A DNA stretch of 36,823 nt from Alloprevotella sp. (lineage in GTDB: Bacteria; Bacteroidota; Bacteroidia; Bacteroidales; Bacteroidaceae), in the NCBI GenBank assembly GCA_017477205.1, contig JAFUXE010000040.1:1-36823 (forward strand). Direction: 5' to 3'. How positions within the stretch are numbered: position 1 is the first letter of the stretch; every line of letters begins with the position of its first letter. The notes beneath the pieces were generated by a model that ran no database searches, was not told the DNA's origin, and saw nothing but the letters and a program-made list of their open reading frames with translations. The position numbers and the translations under genes are program-made. This document shows positions 15,422-24,681 of the stretch, piece after piece.

Positions 15422-16642
15422 ATGCTTAAATTCCTGAAAACAATCTTCCATCCAGACCACTTCATCGTATCAGCCGCTACGCTACTGTTACTCTGGCTGT
15501 TGTTATGGCTCATCTCCGCCGTCAAATTTCTTGATCCCGTGGAAAAAATCATCATGTCCCTTTCCACAACCGATATCTACTACCGCATCAATGCCAGTGG
15601 GGAACTAAACGATAGTCAGGATATCACACTTATAGACATCACCGACCTTAGCGCCCGGCAACGCGACTCGCTGGCTATTGTCGTGGAGGACGTGCTACGT
15701 CAAAAGCCTGCCGTTACAGGCGTGGACATCATTTTTGAAGGCGAGCAGATAGACGCTGAAGGTGATGCGGCATTAGTTGATGTTTTTTACGAGGCGGCTG
15801 CCGACAGCTCCGTCATCATTGCCACGAAGCTCAACCATCCTGACTCTGCAAAAATCTTTCATGGTGCCGCACACTCTTTCTTTGTAGGGCATCTGGGCGA
15901 CCGCCAGATTACAGAAGGCTGTGTAAATGTTCTCGGACGTGCGGAAGAGAGTATTACACGATATCCTGTATTTCTATCCACACCGCAAGGAGTCATACAG
16001 TCTCTGCCGGCCCTTATGACACGGGCCGTGACTGGGCACGATGTTCCCGCAGACCGCTGGGGGCAGCACGCCATCAATTACAAGAGCATCCGCTTTCCGG
16101 TTATTGACTATCGAGAAATAGAAACGCACGCAGAACTTATCAGGGGGCACAAGGTGCTGATTGGAGCTACGCGCGAAGAGCGTGACAGTCACCTGACACC
16201 GATTGGAACACGCTCAGGCTTGGAAGTGATTGCTTTCGCGCTCAACTCTATGGTTGAGGGGGATCATGTCTGGTGGGGCGGCGCATGGGCTTCGGCGCTC
16301 ATTGCGCTCTTTGCCGGTTATGCAATGAATCTCATCCACTATTCCCTTGTACGCCCCCTGCGCCGGAAGAAAACTATATGGCTACGCTTCTTTGCAGACA
16401 GCACACTATACGGAAAAATACTCGCCTTGCTATGGATTATATTGTTTACAGGTATCACCTATATGCTCTACACGCATTTCCACATTTATATGGATACGTG
16501 GCTTGCCCTTGGCGTGATTGTCCTTCTTGGAGAGGGGCGTCTCTTCTACACAGCACTGCTTACCGCAGCCTATCGCACATGGGGGGAAAAAGCCCTTACA
16601 CATACCCTTTATGTTAACGACATAAGAAAGCAATACAACTAA
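15422..16642 (+). CDS. CHASE2-domain membrane sensor protein without an output domain
   Basis: A 406-residue protein. One N-terminal membrane segment (about residues 13-35, rich in Leu/Trp) is followed by an extracytoplasmic CHASE2-type domain to about residue 270: TDIYYRINASGELNDSQDITLIDITDLSARQR, VTGVDIIFEGE, RYPVFLSTPQGVIQSLPALM, and GHKVLIGATREERDSHLTPIGTRSGLEVIAFALNSM. Three C-terminal membrane helices follow. CHASE2 domains are extracellular sensors normally fused to kinases, cyclases or CHAT domains; here nothing follows the last helix. The start at 15422 (MLKFLKTIFHPDHF) gives a compact N-terminus; ATG 15404 adds six residues. The next gene begins 13 bp downstream, so sensing is probably relayed to the partner proteins. 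Confidence 0.85.
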   Translation: MLKFLKTIFHPDHFIVSAATLLLLWLLLWLISAVKFLDPVEKIIMSLSTTDIYYRINASGELNDSQDITLIDITDLSARQRDSLAIVVEDVLRQKPAVTGVDIIFEGEQIDAEGDAALVDVFYEAAADSSVIIATKLNHPDSAKIFHGAAHSFFVGHLGDRQITEGCVNVLGRAEESITRYPVFLSTPQGVIQSLPALMTRAVTGHDVPADRWGQHAINYKSIRFPVIDYREIETHAELIRGHKVLIGATREERDSHLTPIGTRSGLEVIAFALNSMVEGDHVWWGGAWASALIALFAGYAMNLIHYSLVRPLRRKKTIWLRFFADSTLYGKILALLWIILFTGITYMLYTHFHIYMDTWLALGVIVLLGEGRLFYTALLTAAYRTWGEKALTHTLYVNDIRKQYN

Positions 16643-16655
16643 ACACCTATTATAC

Positions 16656-17123
16656 ATGAAAAGAATTGTCACAATCCTGTTCCTGTTGACTGCCACTGCT
16701 GCAAATGCCCAACAATATGTTGTCTACCGCACACGCGGGATAGCCGAATTTGTCGTCGGACAGCAGGCAACACGCCTGAAAGTTGGCCAAAGGCTTAGCG
16801 ACGAGGACATTCTCAGTCTTGCACATCAAAGCGAAGTTAAACTGGTAGCAGGAAGCACCAAGGAAATGCTTACCATAAAAGGACAAGCCGCAGGAAGCAT
16901 CAGCACTCTTCTCTCAAGTCAGAATGCAACGCGTCAAAAGATGACGGCACAATACTTCAGCTTCGTGCTGAACAATCTTCGGGGGAGAGGTTACAATGAA
17001 GCTGTTCAGTCTGGGCGTTCCACTACCGTCTTCCGTGACGAAAGTGACTCAATCTTTGTTGATAAGCCACAATCCTTGAATGAGAACACCCAAGCAGAGG
17101 AAGCAACACACTCAAAAGAATGA
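16656..17123 (+). CDS. Small exported FecR-like protein in the CHAT operon
   Basis: A 155-residue protein with a clear signal peptide (MKRIVTILFLLTATAANAQ). The mature part begins YVVYRTRGIAEFVVGQQATRLKVGQRLSDEDILSL, then SEVKLVAGSTKEMLTIKGQ. This V-x-G-x-V...L..G..L...D.I pattern is that of FecR-type beta domains, although no firm family is claimed. The C-terminal third is predicted helical, then acidic and polar. It lies 13 bp after the CHASE2 gene, and its TGA overlaps the ATG of the TPR-CHAT gene by 4 bp. This tight coupling suggests it works with both, for example as a periplasmic adaptor between sensor and protease. Confidence 0.75.
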   Translation: MKRIVTILFLLTATAANAQQYVVYRTRGIAEFVVGQQATRLKVGQRLSDEDILSLAHQSEVKLVAGSTKEMLTIKGQAAGSISTLLSSQNATRQKMTAQYFSFVLNNLRGRGYNEAVQSGRSTTVFRDESDSIFVDKPQSLNENTQAEEATHSKE

Positions 17124-20100
17124 AGTTAAATAACATCCTGCGACAGACTGCGACCACAGCGGTGTTGCTCATGCTTTTCCAGTCCCTTCCCGCACAAACA
17201 AAGGAGCTTAACGCTATTGACACAGAGGCACGAAAAGCTGTCAAAAAGAACACTCTGGAAGAAGCAGAGCGATTATACCAGGCTTATGTTGACCTATACG
17301 CGAAGACAAGCCTTGAAAAGGGAGACGTTTACAGCGAGCGTCTCCTATGGCTTGCACGTCGTGCCGCGCAGACTGGACGTTTAGACCGCGCCATTGAACT
17401 CCAGCAGGACGTAGTCGAAATCCGTCGTACCGCAAAAGACTGCAATAATTCGCAGTACGGCGCGGCCCTTAGCGACCTTGCTATATACTATGGGCAAAAA
17501 ACGAACTATGACTTGGCCATAGCCACAGGCAAAGAGGCACTGAGCGTGATAGGTAGCGTATTTGGGGAGAAGCATCATTTCTACAACATCACACTCGCCA
17601 ACATTGCAGGGTTCTATGCAGCGAGAGGAGGTGCGGGGGACTACCTCATGGCAATAGAACTTGGAGAAAAGGCTCTGAAAAACATAAAAAAAGGAACACC
17701 TGAATACGCAAACACACTCAACGCTCTCGTAGTTTTTTACACACAAGCAGGGAAACGAGTCGAGGCCAACAAACTTTCAGCCAAAGCCATCAAGGAAGCC
17801 CGGAAACACATTAAAAATGACGGCGTAGAATATGCCTCTATGCTCAACAACCAAGCCATTCGGCTAGCAAACTATGGGAATTACGAGGAAGCTGTAACCT
17901 ATTGTCTGATGGCACGAGAGATTTTTGAGAAAGCGGGAGCTGACAACACATTACCATACAGTAGACTTCTTACAAACCTAGGCACATTCTATGCTCATCA
18001 ACAACATTTCGACGATGCAATAAAAGCCTTTGAAGCGGCACTGCCTATAATTGAACAGTCCGTCGGAAAACAACACGCAGACTATGTGCGCTGCATCAGT
18101 GACTTGGCGTCCGTTCACAGAAGTGCGGGCGACTTAGAGAAAGCTGACGACCTGGCACACGAATCCGACCAAGCCAGTATGCAACTTGGAGAACAGGACA
18201 ACACCAAGTATGCAAAATCGCTTTCCAAACAAGCTAGAACTTTCGCTTCAAATGGCAACTATAACCGAGCTGTCGAAAAAGAGCAAAAGGCTCTGGACAT
18301 CTACACGCAACGCAAAGATTCGGCCAACATGGCCTTTTCTCTTGGCACATTAGCCAACTACCAATATGCCAACGGTACAAAGACACAGGCTCTTTCCACG
18401 GCAGAAAACGCACTCAACCTCTTTCGACAGCATGGTGAACCTTCGGCCCTCTACGCTCAGTCGCTTAATAATGCTGCCATTCTCTATTACAACTCCGAAC
18501 AATACGAGCAGGCCTCCGACTATGGTCGTCAGGCAATGCAGATGTATGCGTTACTTAACGACACTGCCAACACCATCTACGCTCGCATCAAAGCAAACAA
18601 CGCACTCTTTACCTTTATAAAAGACAGCATAGAACAGGCAGAAAACTTAGTAAAAGAGGCCCTTGCGCTGAATCGCCGCATTCTCGGTGAGAATCATTCA
18701 GACAATATCCCCATGCTGTACAATCTCGCCGTGTTCCAAATGAAAAAGGGAGCTATAGATGCTGCCGCACAGAACTATAGCCAAGCTTTCAGCCTGCAGG
18801 CGGAACAAGTGCGAACAAATTTCCTTCACCTGACATCCCAGGAACGTGAGAAATACTGGCGCCAGAAACGTTACGTATTCAAATTAGCCCCACTACTGGC
18901 CTATATGGACAAGGATAACATGGATCTGACCACCATCGCCTACAACTCCCTACTTTTCACAAAAGGTATTCTCTTGAATAGCGACATTGACTTTAAGGAA
19001 TTACTCAAAAACTCTGGAGACCTGCATCTTCTAGATAAATACAACCAGCTTGAGACACTACGCCAACACGAAGAAGATTACAACAAGCTTCCTGCCGACC
19101 AACGTGATGCCAACGACCTAAAGCGTATTCGAGAAGAAATATACCAACTCGAACGAAGCCTGGTACGCGGATGCAAAGAGTACGGAACATTCACCTCAAA
19201 CCTAAACATCACAGCAGCACAGGTAGCATCCTCTCTGGCAGAGGATGAAGCGGCAGTGGAGTTCACAAACTTCTATCTTCATGGCACCGGAATGACTTAC
19301 GCTGCTCTACTCATCACGAAAAAACACCCTGCCCCACAACTCATCCGTCTTTTTTCTGAAGAAGACTTGAAATCTATACGCTATCATGGCAATACAGACT
19401 TCAGGCAATCACTACAGACATTCGAAGGTATTAACCAGATATACAATGACCCACGCGTGGGCTCACTCATCTGGAGTCCTATCCTTCAACGCGCAGTAGG
19501 CGTACGACGTATATATTTCTCCCCATCCGCCCTCTTCTATCATTTAGGTATCGAATACCTCCCACTGGAGAATAACCGCAGGATTCAGGATGTGTGCGAA
19601 ACATTCCGCGTATCTTCAACCAAATCGTTGGTAAATCGTTCCACACGTGTACCAATGCAAACAGCAACCATTTACGGCGGGCTCAACTACGATATGACTT
19701 TAGAGGAGATGTTGGCACAACGCGACAGACAGCCAGTACGTGAAAACGGTCGTCTCTTGATACCTGATGCTGATTTAATATACGGGAATTACTACATACA
19801 ACGCACTGTCGACTCCCTAAGTACTCGCGGAGCAGTCCACTACTTGCAGGGAACGCGCCACGAAGCCGAGGACATCGCTGAGGAACTGATGCAAAACGGG
19901 GTGAACACAACCGTACTCATGGACAACGAAGGTACTGAAGAGACATTCAAGGCGTTAAGTGGCACGAGTCTTTCCCTTATACACATTGCCACACACGGCT
20001 TTTCCTTCTCAGAGCAGGAGGTACAGAAGCAAGAGAAAACGCTTGCATTCCTCTCCGAACTATCTGAAGACGTCAGAAATCCTCTAAACTATTCCGGCCT

Positions 20101-20500
20101 TCTCCTCTCAGGAGTTAACTATGCCTTGCAGGGAAAGAAATTACCGACGGGACTTGAAGACGGTATCCTCACAGCGCGAGAAATCGCACAAGTTGATTTG
20201 GGAAATGTGGACATGGTAGTTCTCTCCGCATGCCAGACAGGCTTGGGGGAAGTCAAAGAAGACGGCGTATTCGGTATACAGCGCGGCTTCAAAAAGGCTG
20301 GAGCCCATTCTCTGCTGATGAGCCTCTGGAAAGTTAGCGACGAAGCCACAGACATAATGATGAGCGAGTTTTACCATCAACTAATGCAGGGGCATTCACT
20401 CCACGAATCCTTTTCTATGGCACAACAGGCTGTCCGAAAAGACCCACAAACCGCAGCCCCCTATTTTTGGGCTTCTTTCATCCTGCTTGACGGAAATTAG
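17120..20500 (+). CDS. Exported TPR-CHAT protein (putative caspase-like protease)
   Basis: An 1126-residue protein. A signal peptide (MKLNNILRQTATTAVLLMLFQSLPAQ) precedes about a dozen tetratricopeptide-type helical repeats (roughly residues 30-560; for example YASMLNNQAIRLANYGNYEEAVTY). A helical linker follows, and then a C-terminal CHAT domain (about 750-1126). The caspase-type dyad is intact: His959 in LIHIATHGF and Cys1038 in VVLSACQTGLG, followed by GVFGIQRGFKKAGAHSLLMSLWKVSDEAT. CHAT domains are clan CD peptidases that cut target proteins, as in TPR-CHAT of the type III-E CRISPR system. Unlike that enzyme, this one carries an export signal and should act outside the cytoplasm. It overlaps the FecR-like gene by 4 bp. 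Its substrate is unknown. Confidence 0.92.
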   Translation: MKLNNILRQTATTAVLLMLFQSLPAQTKELNAIDTEARKAVKKNTLEEAERLYQAYVDLYAKTSLEKGDVYSERLLWLARRAAQTGRLDRAIELQQDVVEIRRTAKDCNNSQYGAALSDLAIYYGQKTNYDLAIATGKEALSVIGSVFGEKHHFYNITLANIAGFYAARGGAGDYLMAIELGEKALKNIKKGTPEYANTLNALVVFYTQAGKRVEANKLSAKAIKEARKHIKNDGVEYASMLNNQAIRLANYGNYEEAVTYCLMAREIFEKAGADNTLPYSRLLTNLGTFYAHQQHFDDAIKAFEAALPIIEQSVGKQHADYVRCISDLASVHRSAGDLEKADDLAHESDQASMQLGEQDNTKYAKSLSKQARTFASNGNYNRAVEKEQKALDIYTQRKDSANMAFSLGTLANYQYANGTKTQALSTAENALNLFRQHGEPSALYAQSLNNAAILYYNSEQYEQASDYGRQAMQMYALLNDTANTIYARIKANNALFTFIKDSIEQAENLVKEALALNRRILGENHSDNIPMLYNLAVFQMKKGAIDAAAQNYSQAFSLQAEQVRTNFLHLTSQEREKYWRQKRYVFKLAPLLAYMDKDNMDLTTIAYNSLLFTKGILLNSDIDFKELLKNSGDLHLLDKYNQLETLRQHEEDYNKLPADQRDANDLKRIREEIYQLERSLVRGCKEYGTFTSNLNITAAQVASSLAEDEAAVEFTNFYLHGTGMTYAALLITKKHPAPQLIRLFSEEDLKSIRYHGNTDFRQSLQTFEGINQIYNDPRVGSLIWSPILQRAVGVRRIYFSPSALFYHLGIEYLPLENNRRIQDVCETFRVSSTKSLVNRSTRVPMQTATIYGGLNYDMTLEEMLAQRDRQPVRENGRLLIPDADLIYGNYYIQRTVDSLSTRGAVHYLQGTRHEAEDIAEELMQNGVNTTVLMDNEGTEETFKALSGTSLSLIHIATHGFSFSEQEVQKQEKTLAFLSELSEDVRNPLNYSGLLLSGVNYALQGKKLPTGLEDGILTAREIAQVDLGNVDMVVLSACQTGLGEVKEDGVFGIQRGFKKAGAHSLLMSLWKVSDEATDIMMSEFYHQLMQGHSLHESFSMAQQAVRKDPQTAAPYFWASFILLDGN

Positions 20501-20538
20501 CCTGTGAAACATTCTACTCTATTTGTCAATCTAACTAT

Positions 20539-20589
20539 ATATTAAAGAAGAACTCCGTTGCGGTTTGCAACGGAGTTCTTCTTTAATAT
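20539..20589. terminator. Bidirectional terminator between the CHAT gene and the OmpA genes
   Basis: A perfect 23-bp stem: ATATTAAAGAAGAACTCC then GTTGC (20539-20561) pairs with 20567-20589 around a GGTTT loop. The A- and T-rich ends serve both strands. The CHAT stop lies 38 bp before it and the minus-strand OmpA-family stop 9 bp after it. Confidence 0.85.
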
Positions 20590-20598
20590 GTTCCCGCA

Positions 20599-21798
20599 TT
20601 ATTCAAATACGGTATACTCACGAACGCCTTCCGCGTCAATAATAACACAGCGGTTCTTGTCATTCTCGTCAAACGGCTGAACTGTGTCACCCTTGGAGTC
20701 TATCGTGATAGACTCTGCGCTCACTCCATAGCGGTTCACCAAATCCTCCTTAAACTGCTGAGCCCGCTTCTGCGCATACTTGGCATTTAGTTGGGGCGTG
20801 CCCGTTCCCTTATCGGCGTAACCGACAGCAAACACGCGTACATCCTTATACTGCTTCATAAAATCAGCAACTTGCTGCAAGACAGCACTGGGATCTTCGT
20901 TGTCACTCATACGGATATCGTAGAAAATAACCTTATGCAGTTTCACTTTTTCACGCTTCGTTACTGCCACGGGCTGCGGTTTCTTTTCCGCTTGGATTGC
21001 AACCTTCGTTTCTGTCTGCTCGTCCTTTGTCTCTGTTTTAAGGGACAATTCGTCCACGGACACATGAGCAGCTCCCATCTCCGCACTGGCATCCTCAATT
21101 ACCTCCTGCATAACAGGAAGAGTGGAAGGTGCCACCTTAACATACTTATGTCCAAACTTATAGGTTAGTCCAATGAGTGCATTTAGCTGTTTGTCACCAG
21201 TGGCACTAACTTTTGAGTTGAAGCGGTCGGGGAGATCATTAAACGATACCTCAAAATTCGCCGAAAAACGTTTCGTCAGATTATACTCCACACCTGCGCC
21301 GACGCGGATGTTATGAAAGAAACGATGACGCCATGCGTATGGTGCTTTTATTTCTTCAGCAAGTACCATCCGGTTTAGCTGCTCATTATGCCAGCCGTAG
21401 GTAAGCCCCAAACCACCTAGCAGATAGACATTTGTTCTTATATTCCTATTACTACTGAAAATCTTCGACAAATTCACCAGTAAGTCTAAATCCGTCGTCA
21501 CCGCATTGTAATAATAGAACTTATCAATGTTCCGAGAAACTCCTTTGCTTCTCCATCCACTCACATTTAGACGTGCTCCCATTTCTGGCATGAACATGTA
21601 ACCAAAGGATACGGCACCCATGGGCATGGTCAACTTCATTAGATTATAATTGGAAAACGTGGTTTGTGCTCCACCTTGCAGACCAAGGAACATATAAGAC
21701 TGCAGTTGATCCGTTTTTTCTACACGGTTGAATTGAGCGAAGGCAGGCACCATCAATGCGAGTGTAAGCGCCACCATTAAGAAACGTTTTGTTTTCAT
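20599..21798 (-). CDS. OmpA-family outer membrane protein, copy 1
   Basis: A 399-residue protein with a signal peptide (MKTKRFLMVALTLALMVPAFAQ), an N-terminal beta-barrel domain of about 200 residues (YMFLGLQGGAQTTFSNYN, VSFGYMFMPEMGARLNVSGWRSKG, ending in LIGLTYKFGHKY), a linker, and a C-terminal OmpA-like peptidoglycan-binding domain (VFAVGYADKGTGTPQLNAKYAQKRAQ). The Asp of GYAD and the Arg of KRAQ match the residues that hold diaminopimelate in OmpA. It should anchor the outer membrane to peptidoglycan. The downstream member of a tandem pair, 78 bp after copy 2's stop. It is lower in GC than the barrel of copy 2, but the last 120 residues of the two are almost identical. Confidence 0.88.
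   Translation of the reverse strand: MKTKRFLMVALTLALMVPAFAQFNRVEKTDQLQSYMFLGLQGGAQTTFSNYNLMKLTMPMGAVSFGYMFMPEMGARLNVSGWRSKGVSRNIDKFYYYNAVTTDLDLLVNLSKIFSSNRNIRTNVYLLGGLGLTYGWHNEQLNRMVLAEEIKAPYAWRHRFFHNIRVGAGVEYNLTKRFSANFEVSFNDLPDRFNSKVSATGDKQLNALIGLTYKFGHKYVKVAPSTLPVMQEVIEDASAEMGAAHVSVDELSLKTETKDEQTETKVAIQAEKKPQPVAVTKREKVKLHKVIFYDIRMSDNEDPSAVLQQVADFMKQYKDVRVFAVGYADKGTGTPQLNAKYAQKRAQQFKEDLVNRYGVSAESITIDSKGDTVQPFDENDKNRCVIIDAEGVREYTVFE
20613..20975. repeat. Near-identical 363-bp segment, copy 1 (OmpA-like domain)
   Basis: This segment matches 21891-22253 at a constant offset of 1278 bp. By eye there are about nine differences and no gaps. It covers the OmpA-like domain coding region and stops sharply at the proline/glutamate-rich linker. 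Confidence 0.92.
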
Positions 21799-21876
21799 AA
21801 GTTTAACTAGTATAATTATATTAACTTAAATATTGCACGCTAACCTCTCACGGAAGGGAGGCATGTATGCTCCAAA

Positions 21877-23043
21877 TCATTCATATATTGTATACTCCCG
21901 AACGCCTTCTGCGTCAATAATAACACAGCGGTTCTTGTCATTTTCGTCAAACGGCTGAACTGTGTCACCCTTGGAGTCTATCGTGATAGACTCTGCGTTC
22001 ACTCCATAGCGGTTCACCAAATCCTCCTTGAACTGCTGGGCACGCTTCTGCGCATACTTGGCATTTAGTTGGGGCGTGCCCGTTCCCTTATCGGCGTAAC
22101 CGACAGCAAACACGCGTACATCCTTATACTGCTTCATAAAATCAGCAACTTGCTGCAAGATAGCACTGGGATCTTCGTTGTCACTCATACGGATATCGTA
22201 GAAAATAACCTTATGCAGTTTCACATTTTCACGCTTCGTTACTGCCACGGGCTCGGGTTCAGGCTCAGGTTCCACGACAGGTTTCTCTTCTTCAACCACA
22301 ACCGGAGCCGCAGCGGTCTCAGCACCTGCATCCTCTACCAAATCCTGTACAATGGCAGAGGTAGTAGGAGCCGCACTCCTCGTACGTTGTCCGAACTTGA
22401 AGGAGAGGCCTACGAGGGCGTTCACTTGCCAGTCACCCTTCGCGCCCACCTTGGAGTTGAAGCGGTCGCCGAGGTGGTTGGCTGTGACTTCAAGGTTCAC
22501 GGCGAGGTTCTTGCCGAGACTCTGCTCCACCTGCACACCGGCACGGAAGTTGTGGAACAGGCGGTTCTTCCATGCGTAGGGAGCCTTTACGGCACCGGTT
22601 GCCGCCAGGGCATTCACATCGCCGTTGTGCCAGGCATAGTTCAGGCCAAGGCCGCCGATGAAGTAGAGGTTCGTGCAGTGATAGCGCTGCTTCCAGATGA
22701 GGTTGCTGAGGTTCACGAGCAGGTCTGCGTCGTAGGTAACGGCGTTGTAGTAGTAGCTCTGGTCGGTCTCGCGGAATGCGCCTTTGTTGCGCCAACCGCT
22801 CACGTCAAGGCGTGCGCCGATGACGGGCGTAAACATGCGGCCTACGGACACGGCACCCATCGGCATGAAGAGTTTCGTGTTGTCGTAGTTCGTGAAAGTG
22901 GTTTGCGCACCTCCTTGGAGGCTTACGAAGTTGTAGGGATAGGGCTTGTAGTCACCCTGCCATTCCCGGTCGCGCTGGCTCTGTGCCAACGCAGGCACTG
23001 CCGTCAGGGCGGCGAGTGCCACGATGAATGTCTTCAGTTTCAT
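21877..23043 (-). CDS. OmpA-family outer membrane protein, copy 2
   Basis: A 388-residue paralogue of the neighbouring gene. It has a signal peptide (MKLKTFIVALAALTAVPALAQ), a barrel domain (YNFVSLQGGAQTTFTNYD, VSVGRMFTPVIGARLDVSGWRNKG, ending ALVGLSFKFGQR), and a linker rich in Glu, Val and Pro (EEEKPVVEPEPEPEPVAV). The C-terminal OmpA-like domain is nearly identical to copy 1. The barrel part is GC-rich like most of the window, whereas the last 370 bp are lower in GC like copy 1, suggesting gene conversion. The gene starts 30 bp after the nadB stop; no separate promoter was identified in that gap. Confidence 0.88.
   Translation of the reverse strand: MKLKTFIVALAALTAVPALAQSQRDREWQGDYKPYPYNFVSLQGGAQTTFTNYDNTKLFMPMGAVSVGRMFTPVIGARLDVSGWRNKGAFRETDQSYYYNAVTYDADLLVNLSNLIWKQRYHCTNLYFIGGLGLNYAWHNGDVNALAATGAVKAPYAWKNRLFHNFRAGVQVEQSLGKNLAVNLEVTANHLGDRFNSKVGAKGDWQVNALVGLSFKFGQRTRSAAPTTSAIVQDLVEDAGAETAAAPVVVEEEKPVVEPEPEPEPVAVTKRENVKLHKVIFYDIRMSDNEDPSAILQQVADFMKQYKDVRVFAVGYADKGTGTPQLNAKYAQKRAQQFKEDLVNRYGVNAESITIDSKGDTVQPFDENDKNRCVIIDAEGVREYTIYE
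21891..22253. repeat. Near-identical 363-bp segment, copy 2 (OmpA-like domain)
   Basis: Direct repeat partner of 20613-20975. Identity is lost just upstream, in the linker, and the barrel regions are similar only at protein level. Confidence 0.92.
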
Positions 23044-23073
23044 GATGTGTGTATTATATGATTAAATGTGTTG

Positions 23074-24663
23074 TTACTTCTGGTCGTAGGCATGGCGCGG
23101 GTAGTCGATGGTATAGTGGAGCCCGCGGCTCTCCTTGCGCTCCAGGGCCTGGCGCGTGATGAGATAGCCCACGTTGATCATGTTGCGGAGTTCGCAGATG
23201 TCGGGCGTAGCCTTCACGCGCTTGAAGAGTTCTTCCGTTTCCTCGTACAGCAGGTCGAGGCGCGTCCAGGCACGGTGCAGGCGCAGGTCGCTGCGCACGA
23301 TGCCCACGTAGCTGGACATGATCTGCCCCACTTCCTTGGCGTCCTGCGCGATGAGTACTTTCTCCTCGTTGGTCATGGTGCCTTCGTCGTTCCACTCCGG
23401 CACCTGCGTATTGAAGTCGTACTCGCCGATATGCTCAATGCTGTGCGCAGCAGCCTTGTCGGCATAGACGACGGCCTCAATAAGGGAGTTCGAGGCCAGG
23501 CGGTTGCCGCCGTGAAGCCCCGTGCAGCTGCACTCGCCGATGGCGTAGAGGCGGCGGATGCTGGAGCATCCGTTCAGGTCCACCTTAATGCCGCCGCAGA
23601 AGTAGTGCTGGCAGGGTACGACGGGAATCATGTCGCGCGTGATGTCAATGCCTATCGAGAGACATTTCTTGTATATGTTGGGGAAATGCTTCTTCGTCTC
23701 CTCCGCGTCCTTATGGCGCACGTCGAGGCACACGTGGTCGAGGCCGTGCAGCTTCATCTCCCGGTCAATGGCGCGCGCCACGATGTCGCGCGGTGCCAGC
23801 GAGAGGCGCTTGTCGTACTTCTGCATGAACTCCTCGCCCGTGGGCAGGCGGAGAATGCCGCCGTAGCCGCGCATGGCCTCCGTGATGAGATAGGCGGGAT
23901 GCGTCTCGCCCTGATGGTAGAGGGCCGTGGGGTGGAACTGCACGAACTCCATATCCTGCACCGTTGCCTTCGCACGGTAGGCCATGGCGATGCCGTCGCC
24001 CGTGGCGATGTCGGGATTCGTGGTGGAGGCATAGACGGCTCCCACGCCGCCCGTGGCCAGCACGGTGACCTTGGAGAGAATCGTGTCCACCTTCTTCGTG
24101 TCGGGGTCGAGGACGTAGGCACCGTAGCACTCGATGTCCGGCGTGCGGCGCGTCACCTCCACGCCGAGGTGGTGCTGCGTGATGATTTCAATGGCGAAGT
24201 GGTGCTCCAGCACGGTGATGCGCCGATTGCGCCGCACCGCCTCGATGAGGCCGCGCTGAATCTCGAAGCCTGTGTCGTCGGCATGGTGGAGGATGCGGAA
24301 CTCGGAGTGCCCGCCCTCGCGGTGGAGGTCGAAGCTGCCGTCCTCGCGCTTGTCGAAGTTGACGCCCCACTTCACCAGCCTTTCAATGCCTGCGGGCGCA
24401 TTCTCCACGACCTGGCGCACGGCGGCAGGGTCGCTGATATAGTCGCCCGCCACCATCGTGTCCTCAATGTGCTTCTCGAAGTTGTCCAGCTCCAGGTTCG
24501 TGACGCTGGCCACGCCGCCCTGTGCCTTTGCGGTATTGGCCTCCTCGATGCCCGTCTTGCAGACAAGGGCTACCCTGCCCTTTCCGCTGGCTGCGGCTTG
24601 CAGGGCGTAGCTCATGCCCGCAACGCCGGAACCGATGACCAAAAAGTCGAATTTCCGAATCAT
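23074..24663 (-). CDS. nadB: L-aspartate oxidase
   Basis: A 529-residue flavoprotein of the fumarate reductase/succinate dehydrogenase flavoprotein family. It oxidises L-aspartate to iminoaspartate, the first step of de novo NAD synthesis. Visible: FLVIGSGVAGMSYAL (FAD-binding), NTAKAQGGVASV, HREGGHSEFRILHHAD, VLATGGVGAVYASTTNP, MEFVQFHPTAL, LITEAMRGYGGIL, PCQHYFCGGIKVDLNG, and GECSCTGLHGGNRLASNSL. The length and these motifs favour NadB over succinate dehydrogenase, and there are no SdhB/C neighbours. The ATG at 24663 (MIRKFDFLVIGSG) is chosen over the longer open frame because it starts right before the FAD motif and has a -7 element upstream. No nadA or nadC is in the window. Confidence 0.92.
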   Translation of the reverse strand: MIRKFDFLVIGSGVAGMSYALQAAASGKGRVALVCKTGIEEANTAKAQGGVASVTNLELDNFEKHIEDTMVAGDYISDPAAVRQVVENAPAGIERLVKWGVNFDKREDGSFDLHREGGHSEFRILHHADDTGFEIQRGLIEAVRRNRRITVLEHHFAIEIITQHHLGVEVTRRTPDIECYGAYVLDPDTKKVDTILSKVTVLATGGVGAVYASTTNPDIATGDGIAMAYRAKATVQDMEFVQFHPTALYHQGETHPAYLITEAMRGYGGILRLPTGEEFMQKYDKRLSLAPRDIVARAIDREMKLHGLDHVCLDVRHKDAEETKKHFPNIYKKCLSIGIDITRDMIPVVPCQHYFCGGIKVDLNGCSSIRRLYAIGECSCTGLHGGNRLASNSLIEAVVYADKAAAHSIEHIGEYDFNTQVPEWNDEGTMTNEEKVLIAQDAKEVGQIMSSYVGIVRSDLRLHRAWTRLDLLYEETEELFKRVKATPDICELRNMINVGYLITRQALERKESRGLHYTIDYPRHAYDQK

Positions 24664-24681
24664 AGTATCGTGTTTGTGCTG

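Noticed and set aside
17120..20500. Type III-E CRISPR TPR-CHAT (craspase) identity
   Set aside because: There is no gRAMP/Cas7-11 gene or CRISPR array in the window, and this protein has an export signal, unlike the cytoplasmic craspase subunit.
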